Part shown: piece after piece, positions 19,701 through 28,318 of the stretch
How the letters are laid out: the number at the start of each line of letters is the position of its first letter
Numbering within the stretch: position 1 is the stretch's first letter
Source of the DNA: Methylomonas sp. LL1
GTDB taxonomy: Bacteria; Pseudomonadota; Gammaproteobacteria; Methylococcales; Methylomonadaceae
Assembly (NCBI RefSeq): GCF_015711015.1
Contig: NZ_CP064653.1
Coordinates: 3,658,001 to 3,722,000, forward strand
Reading direction: 5' to 3'
Length of the DNA: 64,000 nucleotides
The notes under the pieces: model-generated
Told to the model about the DNA's origin: nothing
Databases searched by the model: none
The model's input: only the letters and a program-made list of their open reading frames with translations
Made by a program: the position numbers and the translations under genes

Positions 19701-21465
19701 CTGTTTTGCTTTCAATAGAAAGATGATTATTTTGTATATAATCATCCAAATGTTCTCCTGTTATCAATTCCTGTACAAAATAAGTGCCCGTGTTCGATAT
19801 GCCAAAATCTAATATTTTCGGGAAGAATTTTTCTCCAAGCTGCTTTAATGTTTTTATTTTTTCAAAGAACAAGTATAGATAATAGTTGGTTGCAGAACTA
19901 TTAATTATTGGTTTTATTCCATGCCAAACTTTAACAACTACTTCTTTGTTATCCTTAATAGAAGTATAAATGTCGCACTTTGAGGATTCTTTTATTTCTT
20001 CGTGTACCGGATATAGTTTGTAATGCGCCTTTTCAACCCTAAGATCTTCAAAGTATATTAAATCTATGTCTTCATATTCATTGACAATAGCCTTGTTAAG
20101 ACAGTCGAGCATTTCTCTTGCGTTTTTGAAACGCTCTTTAGCGTCCCATTCCATCCCTTTTTCGAACCAGGCATCTAGTTTTTTATTAAATGTGTCATCT
20201 GAAACACCTTTCCATACATATAGTTCTTCATCCTGTGCTGGGTATTTTCCATACGCGATTAGATAAGCTGCTATAGCTAGCAAAAACACATCTCTTTTGA
20301 AAGGATCAGATGCGGAATCACCTAATGTATCTTCTGGTATCTTTGTTAATCCAGCTTTTATAAAATTACGTAGCCCTGCAATTGTTTTAACTTCTCTAAA
20401 ATATGCAGTGATAAATCCTGAGATTGTTATTTTTGATGATCTTTCAAACCACAAACTATGTTCGCTTATATCCCTATGTGCAACATCAATATCGTGTAAA
20501 TCCGCAAAATGCGAAATCATTATTTTAATTATATCAAGCCGGTCTTGGCAGTTTAATTTTTCATTATATTTATGAATAAATTCGTTTAACCTAAGTTGCT
20601 TCTGTGGTAATTCATATAGTTCACAGAAATCGGCAGTAACTTCATCTTTTGTTGCGCTTGTTAATGGCTGAAGAAAATAATCCTTATATTCCGGCTTAAT
20701 TGATTTAATGTATCCAAGAACTTTGTTTTCCCTTAGCACTATATCTGCACGTTCTTCTTGAGTGACTGCATCATTCCCAACCTGAATTAAGTCCCATCTT
20801 CTCAATAGCGCTTGATAGTTTTTATCATCCTTTTTAATTGCCCTATATTCTCTATAAAAATCTTGAGGATGCTTAAAGGTTGATTCTCCTTCAATACGAT
20901 AATTATTAAAGCTAAATTGCCTTGGTTTAAACACAGCATCTTTTGCGTTAAAAAAATTATCAAACCAACCTAGATCGTTTATTTTTGTTGCCGTGTTTTT
21001 AGGAAAAAACCTTTTATAAGTTTTTTCATCTTTTATCTTCAAAAAATCGTCTAACTTTATTACGTAGTCTGATTCTTCATCTTTAAAGTTTTCTAATCGC
21101 GCATTTCCACATAAGATTACTCTATTCTCTACAAATGGCGGCGGATCCAATTTTCTTTTAAGGGCGCTAACCAACAACCTATTTTTATTTTGGTTAATTT
21201 TTACGGGTGATGATCTTCGTTCATTATTATGAATCCATGCCCCATTCTCATACCGAATTACTCCATTCCAGTTTTTTAGTTCTAGCAATATCAATCTATC
21301 TTCGGTAACTAATATGAAGTCTATTTCCTTTGTTCCTTCCCTTATGTCCACCATTTCTAGAGCAGAATACCCTCTCCACTTTGAACTGAACTCCCGTTCC
21401 ATTTTTTGATTAGCATCTTTTTCGTATCTATTTATGCCTTCTGGATTAAGACAAATTATTTTCAT
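16675..21465 (-). CDS. NERD-kinase-kinase-SF1 helicase (MkoA-like)
   Basis: A 1596-aa multidomain protein. Residues 1-120 form a NERD (nuclease-related) domain with IDFILV and LLELKNW. Two protein-kinase-like lobes follow. The first (HRDISEHS, about 330) lacks the Asn of the catalytic loop, so it may be a pseudokinase. The second has HGDLHPKN (about 608) with DTI in place of DFG. The C-terminal third is a DNA2/NAM7-type helicase: Walker A GPPGTGKT (about 1043), VIVDEAARA (about 1285), GDHLQLPP, and motif VI VALSRAKNR (about 1540). The architecture matches the helicase-plus-kinase protein of Mokosh type I anti-phage systems and recalls PglW (NERD plus kinase). It is the first gene of the pair. 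Confidence 0.75.
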   Translation of the reverse strand: MKIICLNPEGINRYEKDANQKMEREFSSKWRGYSALEMVDIREGTKEIDFILVTEDRLILLELKNWNGVIRYENGAWIHNNERRSSPVKINQNKNRLLVSALKRKLDPPPFVENRVILCGNARLENFKDEESDYVIKLDDFLKIKDEKTYKRFFPKNTATKINDLGWFDNFFNAKDAVFKPRQFSFNNYRIEGESTFKHPQDFYREYRAIKKDDKNYQALLRRWDLIQVGNDAVTQEERADIVLRENKVLGYIKSIKPEYKDYFLQPLTSATKDEVTADFCELYELPQKQLRLNEFIHKYNEKLNCQDRLDIIKIMISHFADLHDIDVAHRDISEHSLWFERSSKITISGFITAYFREVKTIAGLRNFIKAGLTKIPEDTLGDSASDPFKRDVFLLAIAAYLIAYGKYPAQDEELYVWKGVSDDTFNKKLDAWFEKGMEWDAKERFKNAREMLDCLNKAIVNEYEDIDLIYFEDLRVEKAHYKLYPVHEEIKESSKCDIYTSIKDNKEVVVKVWHGIKPIINSSATNYYLYLFFEKIKTLKQLGEKFFPKILDFGISNTGTYFVQELITGEHLDDYIQNNHLSIESKTELALEIVEAVTYLHTLDLFHGDLHPKNIIVNSSEGISAFIIDTIEYYEGDLKPHNTAYAPTSYETCQPIEIDNYAVCALVCDIFGIDRSIQPLTEDNELAKKLKHFLVSSPYLTIDEITKSLNDVLVPPKKLHSYKISIAKLNAPEELLSDNDTYYVSAEPSKKFTNDLIIWVTGVRKKITLIVDKNDFSLKRIKLDEITHQDLQKTIRNSNITIPDSEIKISNGAADDAEDLLTCLKVLVKIEDLIEDEVIDEDSITPSSIYSYSENSQIVRTSKIWETVLSMEEEMQPEVEVTGTHEIIGNQLFIPYTSETLDFDSNDRVEIYVNDNENKRRIGYMNIRKSDNDILVIDDYKNLGQVKLGVKLKLLNQQTKSSYQRRKLALERLLNHKSVVRNLIDYFDASISKEIALSSTAITDDELDDYNVYDNGKLIYALNAQQRIAFNKIFTSSPLSLLQGPPGTGKTAFIASFVHYLVINGHARHILLVSQSHEAVNNAIEGINGLCEKTKLNLDIVRFGSEGMLSDSIRHLHISSIQYKYRETFRASVKSRATSLSTNLQLPKDFVENYFDLEFHLGFLLKEFNKIDKEQEGDHKGHQIQSRFFSIAQKMFNYSGDHIAPDELFLFLKNSLINKYNINSSLALKKLDQVLQISFEWIDVLAIQRGNFDEFLAKTRTLVCGTCVGIGQWHMGIANNQYDWVIVDEAARATASELAIAMQTGKRILLVGDHLQLPPQYNPQDLLKHVSHRLSVDEQLIRKSDFERAFQSEYGNTIGVTLTTQYRMASAIGAMVSSCFYKNELKTGRGEPSAYYQYLPVPFDKAQVIWMDTSSEGAKSHETTVKNSGCYNTYEVDVILTILKDISNNEDFLLNINNDLHDSEKLVGIICMYAEQKRSIIKKIIESDTIGSEFKKLIKVDTVDSYQGKENQIIILSLTRNNPQYKQGFLNDYQRINVALSRAKNRLIIVGASKIWEHEKNRTSALGSALNFINEHKSSNEYLVYDTKQYIDSRS

Positions 21466-21735
21466 TCTATTTCCGTTTTTTTATTATTTTCAGTAAAATA
21501 TTTTTATGATTAATATTTTGCTATTTACTTATATTTACTTCCGATCTAGTCCTTAAAGATATACCTTGATACATAAATTGGCATAGTGAGAACCAAGCAG
21601 ATTGGAATCCCTTTCTCTTAAGTGAACTCGGTATCAATCCGCTCGGTTTTTACTGCCTACAAGCTTTGGATTAATTCACTAGTACATAAAGATCAGCCCT
21701 AAATGTATAGGACTGTATTAACTGTTAATCGTAGT

Positions 21736-22611
21736 TCAATACGCTTGCACACCAAACTTCAACAATAACCTCGGCAAAATATCATCCAGATTCAGCACAT
21801 CTTGATCTGTGAGTTCGATAAGGTTGAAGTTGTATTTTTGGTAGATAGCCTGTTTTTCTTGTTTTCGAGCTAGATATTTTTCATCGTTATCATAGCCCCA
21901 GTATTCGATGTATACCTTGCCTGTTGGGATATAGAAATCGCAGTACATTTCTTCTTCGATGGGCAGTTTACGTTCATAGGCATGAACGATCTCAGCCATG
22001 TAGAGCCAGTTGTCGATCAGCATTTCGGCCTTCGATCGGACAAAATGACCATCGGTAGCTCGGTGGGTAGCTTCAAATTTGTGTCGGAAGCTATCCATTT
22101 TGTCGCTATCGGTTTTAGGTTTGTCGACGCCTTTCATATTGTCGACGCTATCCTTCAGTGCGCGGATTTTGAGGATCTTTTCTGGCCAGCGGGCGTAAGG
22201 AATACCTGAGCGACTGTCTTCACCCTGTTCGGCACCCATTTTTTTGCCTTGATCGGTGACAAGCCAGCCTTTAAGCCCTTTTTGAATCCAGCCTAACTCA
22301 GAAAGGATGTAGTTTATTTTTGTGGCGGAGACCTCAAAATGCTGACCAAGAGCTGTTGCTGTTAGCATTTTAGGAGCATCTGCTTTGGCGGGCTGAACGT
22401 GAACGTCGAAACTTTCTGGCCAAGCAACATATTGTCCGTATTTACCAGTTTGATAAACGCCGCCAGCTTTAACACCAGCATCGGTCAACGTCCATTTGTC
22501 GTCCTTCTTCTCTATCAATCCCTGACTGCTTAATTGGGTAAACAGTTGATCTTGGGGAATACCACGCAATTTGGCTAACTGAGTGGTGGAAACTCTTTTT
22601 TCTTCGGTCAT
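21736..22611 (-). CDS. Winged-helix protein with PD-(D/E)XK-like C-terminus
   Basis: A 291-aa protein. The first ~130 residues are two similar helix-turn-helix modules, each closed by a W-x-[LV]-T-D-x-G segment (DKWTLTDAGVK and KGWLVTDQGKK). The C-terminal half (about 175-285) has a restriction-nuclease layout: RSKAEMLIDNWL helix, then CDFYIP, then YIEYWG, then KYNFNLIELTD. The neighbouring helicase carries a closely similar segment (PDFYLPEYGIYIEHF). This suggests related nuclease folds and a functional link. The gene follows the helicase on the same strand with a 65-bp gap. The exact function is unknown. Confidence 0.6.
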   Translation of the reverse strand: MTEEKRVSTTQLAKLRGIPQDQLFTQLSSQGLIEKKDDKWTLTDAGVKAGGVYQTGKYGQYVAWPESFDVHVQPAKADAPKMLTATALGQHFEVSATKINYILSELGWIQKGLKGWLVTDQGKKMGAEQGEDSRSGIPYARWPEKILKIRALKDSVDNMKGVDKPKTDSDKMDSFRHKFEATHRATDGHFVRSKAEMLIDNWLYMAEIVHAYERKLPIEEEMYCDFYIPTGKVYIEYWGYDNDEKYLARKQEKQAIYQKYNFNLIELTDQDVLNLDDILPRLLLKFGVQAY

Positions 22612-22676
22612 AACGTTCAGGTTAAGGGAATGTCGGGCAAGTTTAGCTGTTAAGCCATGAGAAATTCAATCTTGGG

Positions 22677-25604
22677 TTACTGAGATCCTTTCCGTTTTGC
22701 GGCCTGTAAATCAATAAATTTCTCTTTATGAGAACAAGAAAATTCTGCGCCTTTGCGATAATTTGAACATCCCCAGAATTCCCCGTAAGGACCTTTGCGT
22801 AAACTCAGCGTACCGCCACATTCGGGGCAAATGGGTTCAACATAATCACAACGATGATTTTCGCATACCCTAAATTGGCCTTTATTTTGTAAGCCACCGC
22901 CACACCACTGGCAGGCGTGTTGGGTATGAGTGCAGAGTGGATATTGGTTGCATCCAAAAAAGCTTCCGTGTCGACTATCCCTTGGAATCATGTATCCAGT
23001 TTTACATTTCGGGCATGGGATGTTGGCCACATGATCTTGAAAGCCTTCGCCTTTGAACTCATCTAGCAAAATGGGGTAGCGTTTGTCGATGAGCTCCCTT
23101 ACAAACGGCGACGGATTGTTGCCGTTCGTAATCAGATAAACATGGTGTCTTGCTCGGGTTAATGCCACATAGAACAATCGCCGCTCTTCAGCATGTTCAT
23201 ATGGTTCGTTTTTCGGTAATAACATTTCCAACAGCGGATGAGTGGCTTTTTCTGATGGGAAGCCGTGTTTACCTTTTTCAAGCCCGAATACCACAACGTA
23301 ATCAGCTTCCTTGCCCTTTGATGCATGAACGCTCAAAAACTCGATTTTCAATTGCGGGTATTGGCGTTTCAGGGCCGCCATCTGAGGCCTTTTGAAATGA
23401 AATCGGGCAAGCAGTAAAACGCTTGCTGGTTCGGTTAATTTGGCACTGATGTTTGTTAGCGCTGCATGAATACCAAGTATCTCCTGATTGGTTTTAATCA
23501 GCGAAATAGCGTTATGCTCGACCTGGCGATGACTATTGATATTTTTTTTGAGTTGACTCGGGTTTTGACTAACGAAGCGCGATGCAACTTCTCCGATTTT
23601 GTTGTTAAACCGAAACGTTTTATCGAGGATGCTCATTGCAGTGGCGCCAAAATGATTCGAGAATTCTTTCGTCAGTGACACGTCACTGCCGGAGAATCGA
23701 TAAATCGACTGCCAATCATCGCCAACGCAAAACAAACTGGTTTCGCGATTCTGTGCCATTAGAGCTTTAAGCAAGCGTGCACGACTCGCCGAGATATCCT
23801 GAAACTCGTCGACCAATAAATATCGGTAAGTTGAACGGTATCGTCCTGATTCTACATACTCGATCGCTCGACCAATCATGTCTTCGAAATCGATACTTGC
23901 CTCATCACGTAAATGAAGCTGGTAAGCCTCATAAATCGGTTCGAAAAGATAAGCCGCAGCCAACATGCGTTCATGGTCCTCATGAACCTTGGCCAATTCG
24001 ACCATGTTTTTTATTCCCATGTGAGCAGATTTAAATAGCGACAAAACATCTGCCATCAATTTGGCGAACTCAGAGACGCGCCCCAGTCCTTTCAAGTTGG
24101 TCAGTAATTCGTTTGCGGGAATTGGATTGAATTTAACATCCGCAGCTAGCAGTTTTTCACTCAAAACGTCAGTCAGGCGGCCTTGGTGTTTGAGGTAACT
24201 GTAAGTTTCGATTAGAGGCGTTTTGTATTTTTCGTGTAAAGAGCGCTTCCATGCCATCCCTTCAAGATAGCGTTGCTGCTCTATGAATGGCGGTGTTTGA
24301 TTTTGTTCGTTGACGGCGAAGTGCTCGATGTAAATTCCGTACTCAGGCAAATAAAAATCCGGTTGATAAACCTTGTAATCAGGTCCCGATGTGTTCACCT
24401 GATAATTAGCCTCATACTGGTAAGCGATGCCTTGCCGATAGAGAAAATTGGCGATTTCGCATTCCTCGTAGCTTTTGACCAGCTCGCCTTGGAGTGTACG
24501 GATGTCATTTTCCAGAATGTAGGCGTTATATTCGCCTAAGCTTTTAAAGTCGTACTGACTTTTATACGGATAAGAAAATCGTAAAAAATAGGTGACCAGA
24601 CGGGATTTATACCGCTCATCTTGCAGAAGTCGTTGAATCTGCTCATCGACAAACCGAGTTCTTAATTCAGGATCCTCTGCCATTTTGTCGATTGATGGGA
24701 CGATTCCCTCGACCTGAGTAATGATGTGTTTGCCAAGACTATGAAAGGTTTTGACTGTTAAGTTATCGATGCCGAGTTTTTCCTTTATTCGCTCATCCAT
24801 TTCCTCGGCAGCTTTTCGTGCGTAGGCCAACATCAATATCTGATTTGGTTGAGCTAACCCTGCATTGATCAAATAGCCGGCGCGACCGATCATCGTACTG
24901 GTTTTGCCTGTCCCAGCGCCTGCTAATACTAAGTTATGCTGTTCATCGATAACGCAAGCTCTGCGCTGATTATCGGTCAGCGGGTTCGTCTCTACCTTGT
25001 CGAAGAATGACTTCCATTCACCAACTTGTTGATTGACGAATGTCTGATTTAAGTAATCGATTTGAGAATGTCCGCGTTCAAGCAAAGGCAATATCAAGTG
25101 ATAATTTGGCAGAGATTCTGACGTCAAATGACGGTAACTATCTTTTCGTTTGAGGCCGACTGTTAACCACTGATGAGCCGTTAGCCATTGATGTGCGGTT
25201 GCTCGACGAATATAACGGTTGCCGAAAAATAGTAGATTGGCTTCTTGTGCTGCTTGTTTTATGGCAGGTTCGAACTGCTGATAAAAGCGTTGTATAGTGT
25301 CTCGAATCTGGGTGTTCAGTCGCGTTTGCAGTTGCTTGGAAACGGTTTTACGTACTCCGCCGAAGTGAAAAGACTGAGCATCTTCCAATGTTATGGAGAG
25401 CTGATCCCAAAACCAACCGGACTCAACGATTACGCCACCTGCGATGCTTAGGATTTCGATATGATGGATGTGGTTGGCCCCAAAAAACTCGATTTTGCCG
25501 TCTTCTACGCTGAACGAGTGATAATCGTTATTTGAAGCGAAAAGTCGTGCCCAACGACCAGTTTGATAGGAAAGCTTGTCGGGTTCAATTGTAAAACGGG
25601 GCAT
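22677..25604 (-). CDS. Helicase IV/UvrD-type helicase with nuclease insert and C4 zinc fingers
   Basis: A 975-aa SF1A helicase. The N-terminus resembles the helicase IV N-domain. Walker A AGAGTGKTS is at about 233, Walker B LLVDEFQDIS at about 600, and motif VI VALTRARHH at about 825. Between the helicase lobes (about 395-450) sits a PD-(D/E)XK-like insert (PDFYLPEYGIYIEHF). The last ~120 residues hold several CxxC pairs (CPKCKTG, CQWCGG, CPECGG) of the topoisomerase C4 zinc-finger type. Combining helicase, nuclease insert and zinc fingers suggests DNA processing or defence rather than housekeeping helicase IV. It is probably co-expressed with the nuclease-like gene downstream. Confidence 0.75.
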   Translation of the reverse strand: MPRFTIEPDKLSYQTGRWARLFASNNDYHSFSVEDGKIEFFGANHIHHIEILSIAGGVIVESGWFWDQLSITLEDAQSFHFGGVRKTVSKQLQTRLNTQIRDTIQRFYQQFEPAIKQAAQEANLLFFGNRYIRRATAHQWLTAHQWLTVGLKRKDSYRHLTSESLPNYHLILPLLERGHSQIDYLNQTFVNQQVGEWKSFFDKVETNPLTDNQRRACVIDEQHNLVLAGAGTGKTSTMIGRAGYLINAGLAQPNQILMLAYARKAAEEMDERIKEKLGIDNLTVKTFHSLGKHIITQVEGIVPSIDKMAEDPELRTRFVDEQIQRLLQDERYKSRLVTYFLRFSYPYKSQYDFKSLGEYNAYILENDIRTLQGELVKSYEECEIANFLYRQGIAYQYEANYQVNTSGPDYKVYQPDFYLPEYGIYIEHFAVNEQNQTPPFIEQQRYLEGMAWKRSLHEKYKTPLIETYSYLKHQGRLTDVLSEKLLAADVKFNPIPANELLTNLKGLGRVSEFAKLMADVLSLFKSAHMGIKNMVELAKVHEDHERMLAAAYLFEPIYEAYQLHLRDEASIDFEDMIGRAIEYVESGRYRSTYRYLLVDEFQDISASRARLLKALMAQNRETSLFCVGDDWQSIYRFSGSDVSLTKEFSNHFGATAMSILDKTFRFNNKIGEVASRFVSQNPSQLKKNINSHRQVEHNAISLIKTNQEILGIHAALTNISAKLTEPASVLLLARFHFKRPQMAALKRQYPQLKIEFLSVHASKGKEADYVVVFGLEKGKHGFPSEKATHPLLEMLLPKNEPYEHAEERRLFYVALTRARHHVYLITNGNNPSPFVRELIDKRYPILLDEFKGEGFQDHVANIPCPKCKTGYMIPRDSRHGSFFGCNQYPLCTHTQHACQWCGGGLQNKGQFRVCENHRCDYVEPICPECGGTLSLRKGPYGEFWGCSNYRKGAEFSCSHKEKFIDLQAAKRKGSQ

Positions 25605-25808
25605 ATGTCCTTATTGGCGGCTTTCCAAATATAACTAAGTGCCTACAGGATACAAGAATTAACGGACAATCAAAACCGATGTACTTGTAAGCGCAGCAAA
25701 GTACGGGGGCATTAGTTTTACCGAAGAGAGGACAACCGCGCAGAATTGTCTGACCACCTATGAATGAGTTGCGCGGAATATTGGCGTTGCCAGAATCCGC
25801 GCAATGAC

Positions 25809-26120
25809 TTAGTTGATCAAAAACTCGTCTTTATTTCGACCTTGATCCGTTAATGCTTTCATCCATTTCGGAGCCAGGCCACGACCAGTCCAGGTTTCAG
25901 AAGAGTTAGCAGGGTTTGCGTATTTAGCAGATACAGAAGAAGATGCCTTTCTGGATCTCTTTTCATCAGTGATTTCAACAGTAACGCCAATCGAAGCAGC
26001 CAGTTCTTTAATTTGCGTGATGACTTGTTTGCGCATACCTGCTTGTTTAGCTTCTAATTCCGCTTGGGCGTCTTTAATTAATTTTTGGAGTTCGTCGGGT
26101 GACAGGTTTTGAATGTCCAT
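25809..26120 (-). CDS. H-NS family nucleoid protein
   Basis: A 103-aa protein with the H-NS layout: an N-terminal coiled-coil (LSPDELQKLIKDAQAELEAK), a linker, and a C-terminal DNA-binding domain with the AT-hook-like core WTGRGLAPKWM. The start is taken at ATG 26120 because the upstream extension would need a TTG. H-NS proteins bind curved AT-rich DNA and silence transferred genes. On this island it may quiet the defence genes or modify host silencing. It is monocistronic, with 188 bp between it and the helicase start. Confidence 0.88.
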   Translation of the reverse strand: MDIQNLSPDELQKLIKDAQAELEAKQAGMRKQVITQIKELAASIGVTVEITDEKRSRKASSSVSAKYANPANSSETWTGRGLAPKWMKALTDQGRNKDEFLIN

Positions 26121-26299
26121 CTTTGATTGAATAACGGATAAGTTAATAAAGTTGTAGTTTATCAAATGTTGCTGATAAGCAGTAAGGTTGTTTTGCCGAA
26201 TTGTTAAAGAAAAGTCAAGTTTAATTGTTTGCCACTAAAGGGGGATTGTGTCTAACCGCTTTTTTGACATAGAAGTGATGTTTCGATTCAGTTGGTACC

Positions 26300-26443
26300 T
26301 TGGGTGCTAAAACAAAAAGGGCATCCAATGAAACAGCTTTATTTGTTTTGCAAGAACAGATTAGATTTCGAAGTGATATTGCCGATGGAGTGATAGTCGT
26401 TCCTGTTGGCTATGAATCAGATTTGGCTTCAATTCCAACATAA
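26300..26443 (+). pseudogene. Remnant of a DUF1353 phage-type protein
   Basis: One rightward frame reads FRSDIADGVIVVPVGYESDL followed by ASIPT and a stop. This matches the conserved core of DUF1353 (YRSD...VPxGFxTDxASVP), a family found in phages and prophages. No proper start is visible and the protein stops where the family normally continues (ASVPR...), so it is a fragment. It points to phage-derived DNA within the island. Confidence 0.55.
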
Positions 26444-26517
26444 ACGAGGATATCTGCTGATTTATTGCTAGGCGCTTAAGTCTCTGAAAACTGACAGATG
26501 TTAAAGGACAAAATGAT

Positions 26518-27741
26518 ATGGGAATAGCAAAAAGATTTATGGAAGAGCAACAGAGTAAGGGATATAGCTCTAAGGAAGACATAACTGTATGCAAAAACTG
26601 TTTTGATGAGTATGGAATAGAGCGATTTATTGAAGACCATCAAACTCACAATACTTGTTCGTATTGCCGAGAAAGCGGTGCAGAAGTTGTTGCTTGTGAG
26701 TTGGACGCATTAATCGAGCACATATTAGAGAGCATTAGCTATGAATGGGGACATCCGGCAAATGAATGTCTCCCCTATGAATCACGTGAAGGGGGGTGGC
26801 AGTTTGCAGATGTATATAATACTTGGGAACTACTCGACGAAATTGATATTGGAAATAAGGATGGACAAATATACGAAGATATATGCAGTTCAATATACAA
26901 TCAAGAATGGTGTCAAAAGAATCCTTTTTCTTTGAAGCAAAATGAGACACTGATGGATGGTTGGCATAAATTTTCAGATTTTGTATGTAATACTGCAAGA
27001 TATGTTTTTTTCAAAGCTGAAAATTCTAGTTATGATGAAAATCAGCATGACGAGATGAATCCAGTTGATATATTGGATGCCCTTGGATCAATTTTCAATA
27101 AAATTGGCATGGTGAAAAAACTTAGTAACTCGACTCTAATTAAAAGGGTTAGGATCGTCAATCCCGAAGTAGAACTATCATCTGCAAAGGAACTAGGATC
27201 ACCACCAAATGAATTTGCGCGCATGGCAAATAGAATGAGTCCAGCTGGTATATCAATGTTTTATGGTGCTTTCGATGTTGAGACGGCTATTAAAGAAACT
27301 TATGAACCCGATCAGAGAAGAAAGAAAGCAATTTGTGGAACATTTAAGCTCACACGAGACCTTATAGTAATAGATTTGTCCAAAAAATCCTCTATACCCA
27401 GTTTATTTGATGAACATGAGAGACATCTTAGAGATGAAATGAGCTTTCTCTCCGACTTTATTTCTGATTTCACTAAGCCGATTGAACGTACGGATCGTGC
27501 CCATGTTGACTATGTGCCAACTCAAATCGTCACGGAATATATTCGTCACATTTTTAAAACGGCAGATGGGAGAAATATAGACGGAGTGATATATCCAAGC
27601 TCGAAAAATAAAAGAAAATGTGCCATAGTTATATTTGCTGATTCGGAGAGTTGCGTAGAACTTACACACGAAGGTTATAGCGGCGCTATTCTTGCTCTAG
27701 TTGATGTTGAAGAGCACGAGTTGGTAGCGTTTTCTGAATGA
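26518..27741 (+). CDS. HEPN/RES-type protein with C-terminal RES domain
   Basis: A 407-aa protein. The N-terminal part has paired cysteines (CKNC about residue 24, CSYC about 44) and a helical stretch typical of the HEPN/RES N-terminal domain. The C-terminal part (about 230-385) is a RES domain with the expected R, E and S positions: ANRMSPAGISMFYG, VETAIKE, and a late S/T-rich strand. RES toxins such as MbcT break down NAD+. Larger HEPN/RES proteins are thought to act as conflict or defence effectors. No Xre-type antitoxin lies next to it, so control may be within the protein. The start ATG has an AAGGA-like site (TAAAGGAC). Confidence 0.75.
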   Translation: MGIAKRFMEEQQSKGYSSKEDITVCKNCFDEYGIERFIEDHQTHNTCSYCRESGAEVVACELDALIEHILESISYEWGHPANECLPYESREGGWQFADVYNTWELLDEIDIGNKDGQIYEDICSSIYNQEWCQKNPFSLKQNETLMDGWHKFSDFVCNTARYVFFKAENSSYDENQHDEMNPVDILDALGSIFNKIGMVKKLSNSTLIKRVRIVNPEVELSSAKELGSPPNEFARMANRMSPAGISMFYGAFDVETAIKETYEPDQRRKKAICGTFKLTRDLIVIDLSKKSSIPSLFDEHERHLRDEMSFLSDFISDFTKPIERTDRAHVDYVPTQIVTEYIRHIFKTADGRNIDGVIYPSSKNKRKCAIVIFADSESCVELTHEGYSGAILALVDVEEHELVAFSE

Positions 27742-27816
27742 CCTCTTTTCGAAACTAATCTGCTGTTATTACAAAATTGGCGAATAGCTCCTTGGCTGTT
27801 GGCGGCCACCTTAGAA

Positions 27817-28242
27817 TCAAACATGCGCAAGTTGGTCCTCAGTGGTTTTATTACCTTGCACAGCTTCGTCTTTACTGACAAAACCGGCTTCCTTACCTTG
27901 CAAATCAATTCTCGCGGCACCCTCGATCATGCACTCGGAATATCGTTTGCCTTTTACCCATTTTTTCATTGCAGCACGAATGTCATTTGGAGTAAGTCCA
28001 AGAGCTTTTGCATGTTCAAGAAGATCTTTATGAATGCCGATTTTCAGCGGAACTTTAGGAAGCGGCTTTTTCGGAAAAGCTAAAGGAAAATGCTTTTGCA
28101 GCAATCCAATTGTCCGTAATACCGGATCAACTTGTGGTTTTTTAATATTTTCAGATTCTCGTTTTTGTTTTTGAGCTTCTTTTTTTGCGGCTGCTTGTTT
28201 CGCCAGTTCATCTTTCAAAGAAGCAAGTTGTTCAAATCCCAT
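27817..28242 (-). CDS. ProQ/FinO-domain RNA chaperone
   Basis: A 141-aa protein with a basic, Lys/Gln-rich coiled N-terminus (about 1-40) and a ProQ/FinO domain at about 45-125. Key segments are LLQKHFPLAF, GIHKDLLEHA, LTPNDIRAAMKKW and RYSECMIEGAARIDL. ProQ/FinO proteins bind structured RNAs and small RNAs; plasmid forms (FinO) control transfer genes. Its presence on the island suggests RNA-level control of island or host genes. It converges with the HEPN/RES gene. Confidence 0.88.
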   Translation of the reverse strand: MGFEQLASLKDELAKQAAAKKEAQKQKRESENIKKPQVDPVLRTIGLLQKHFPLAFPKKPLPKVPLKIGIHKDLLEHAKALGLTPNDIRAAMKKWVKGKRYSECMIEGAARIDLQGKEAGFVSKDEAVQGNKTTEDQLAHV

Positions 28243-28318
28243 AACGTGGTTGGCAGTATGTGGTGGAGAAGGTTGATGTCTTGATTAGCTTACCTGTTGA
28301 TTTACTGCTAAGCGCTTA

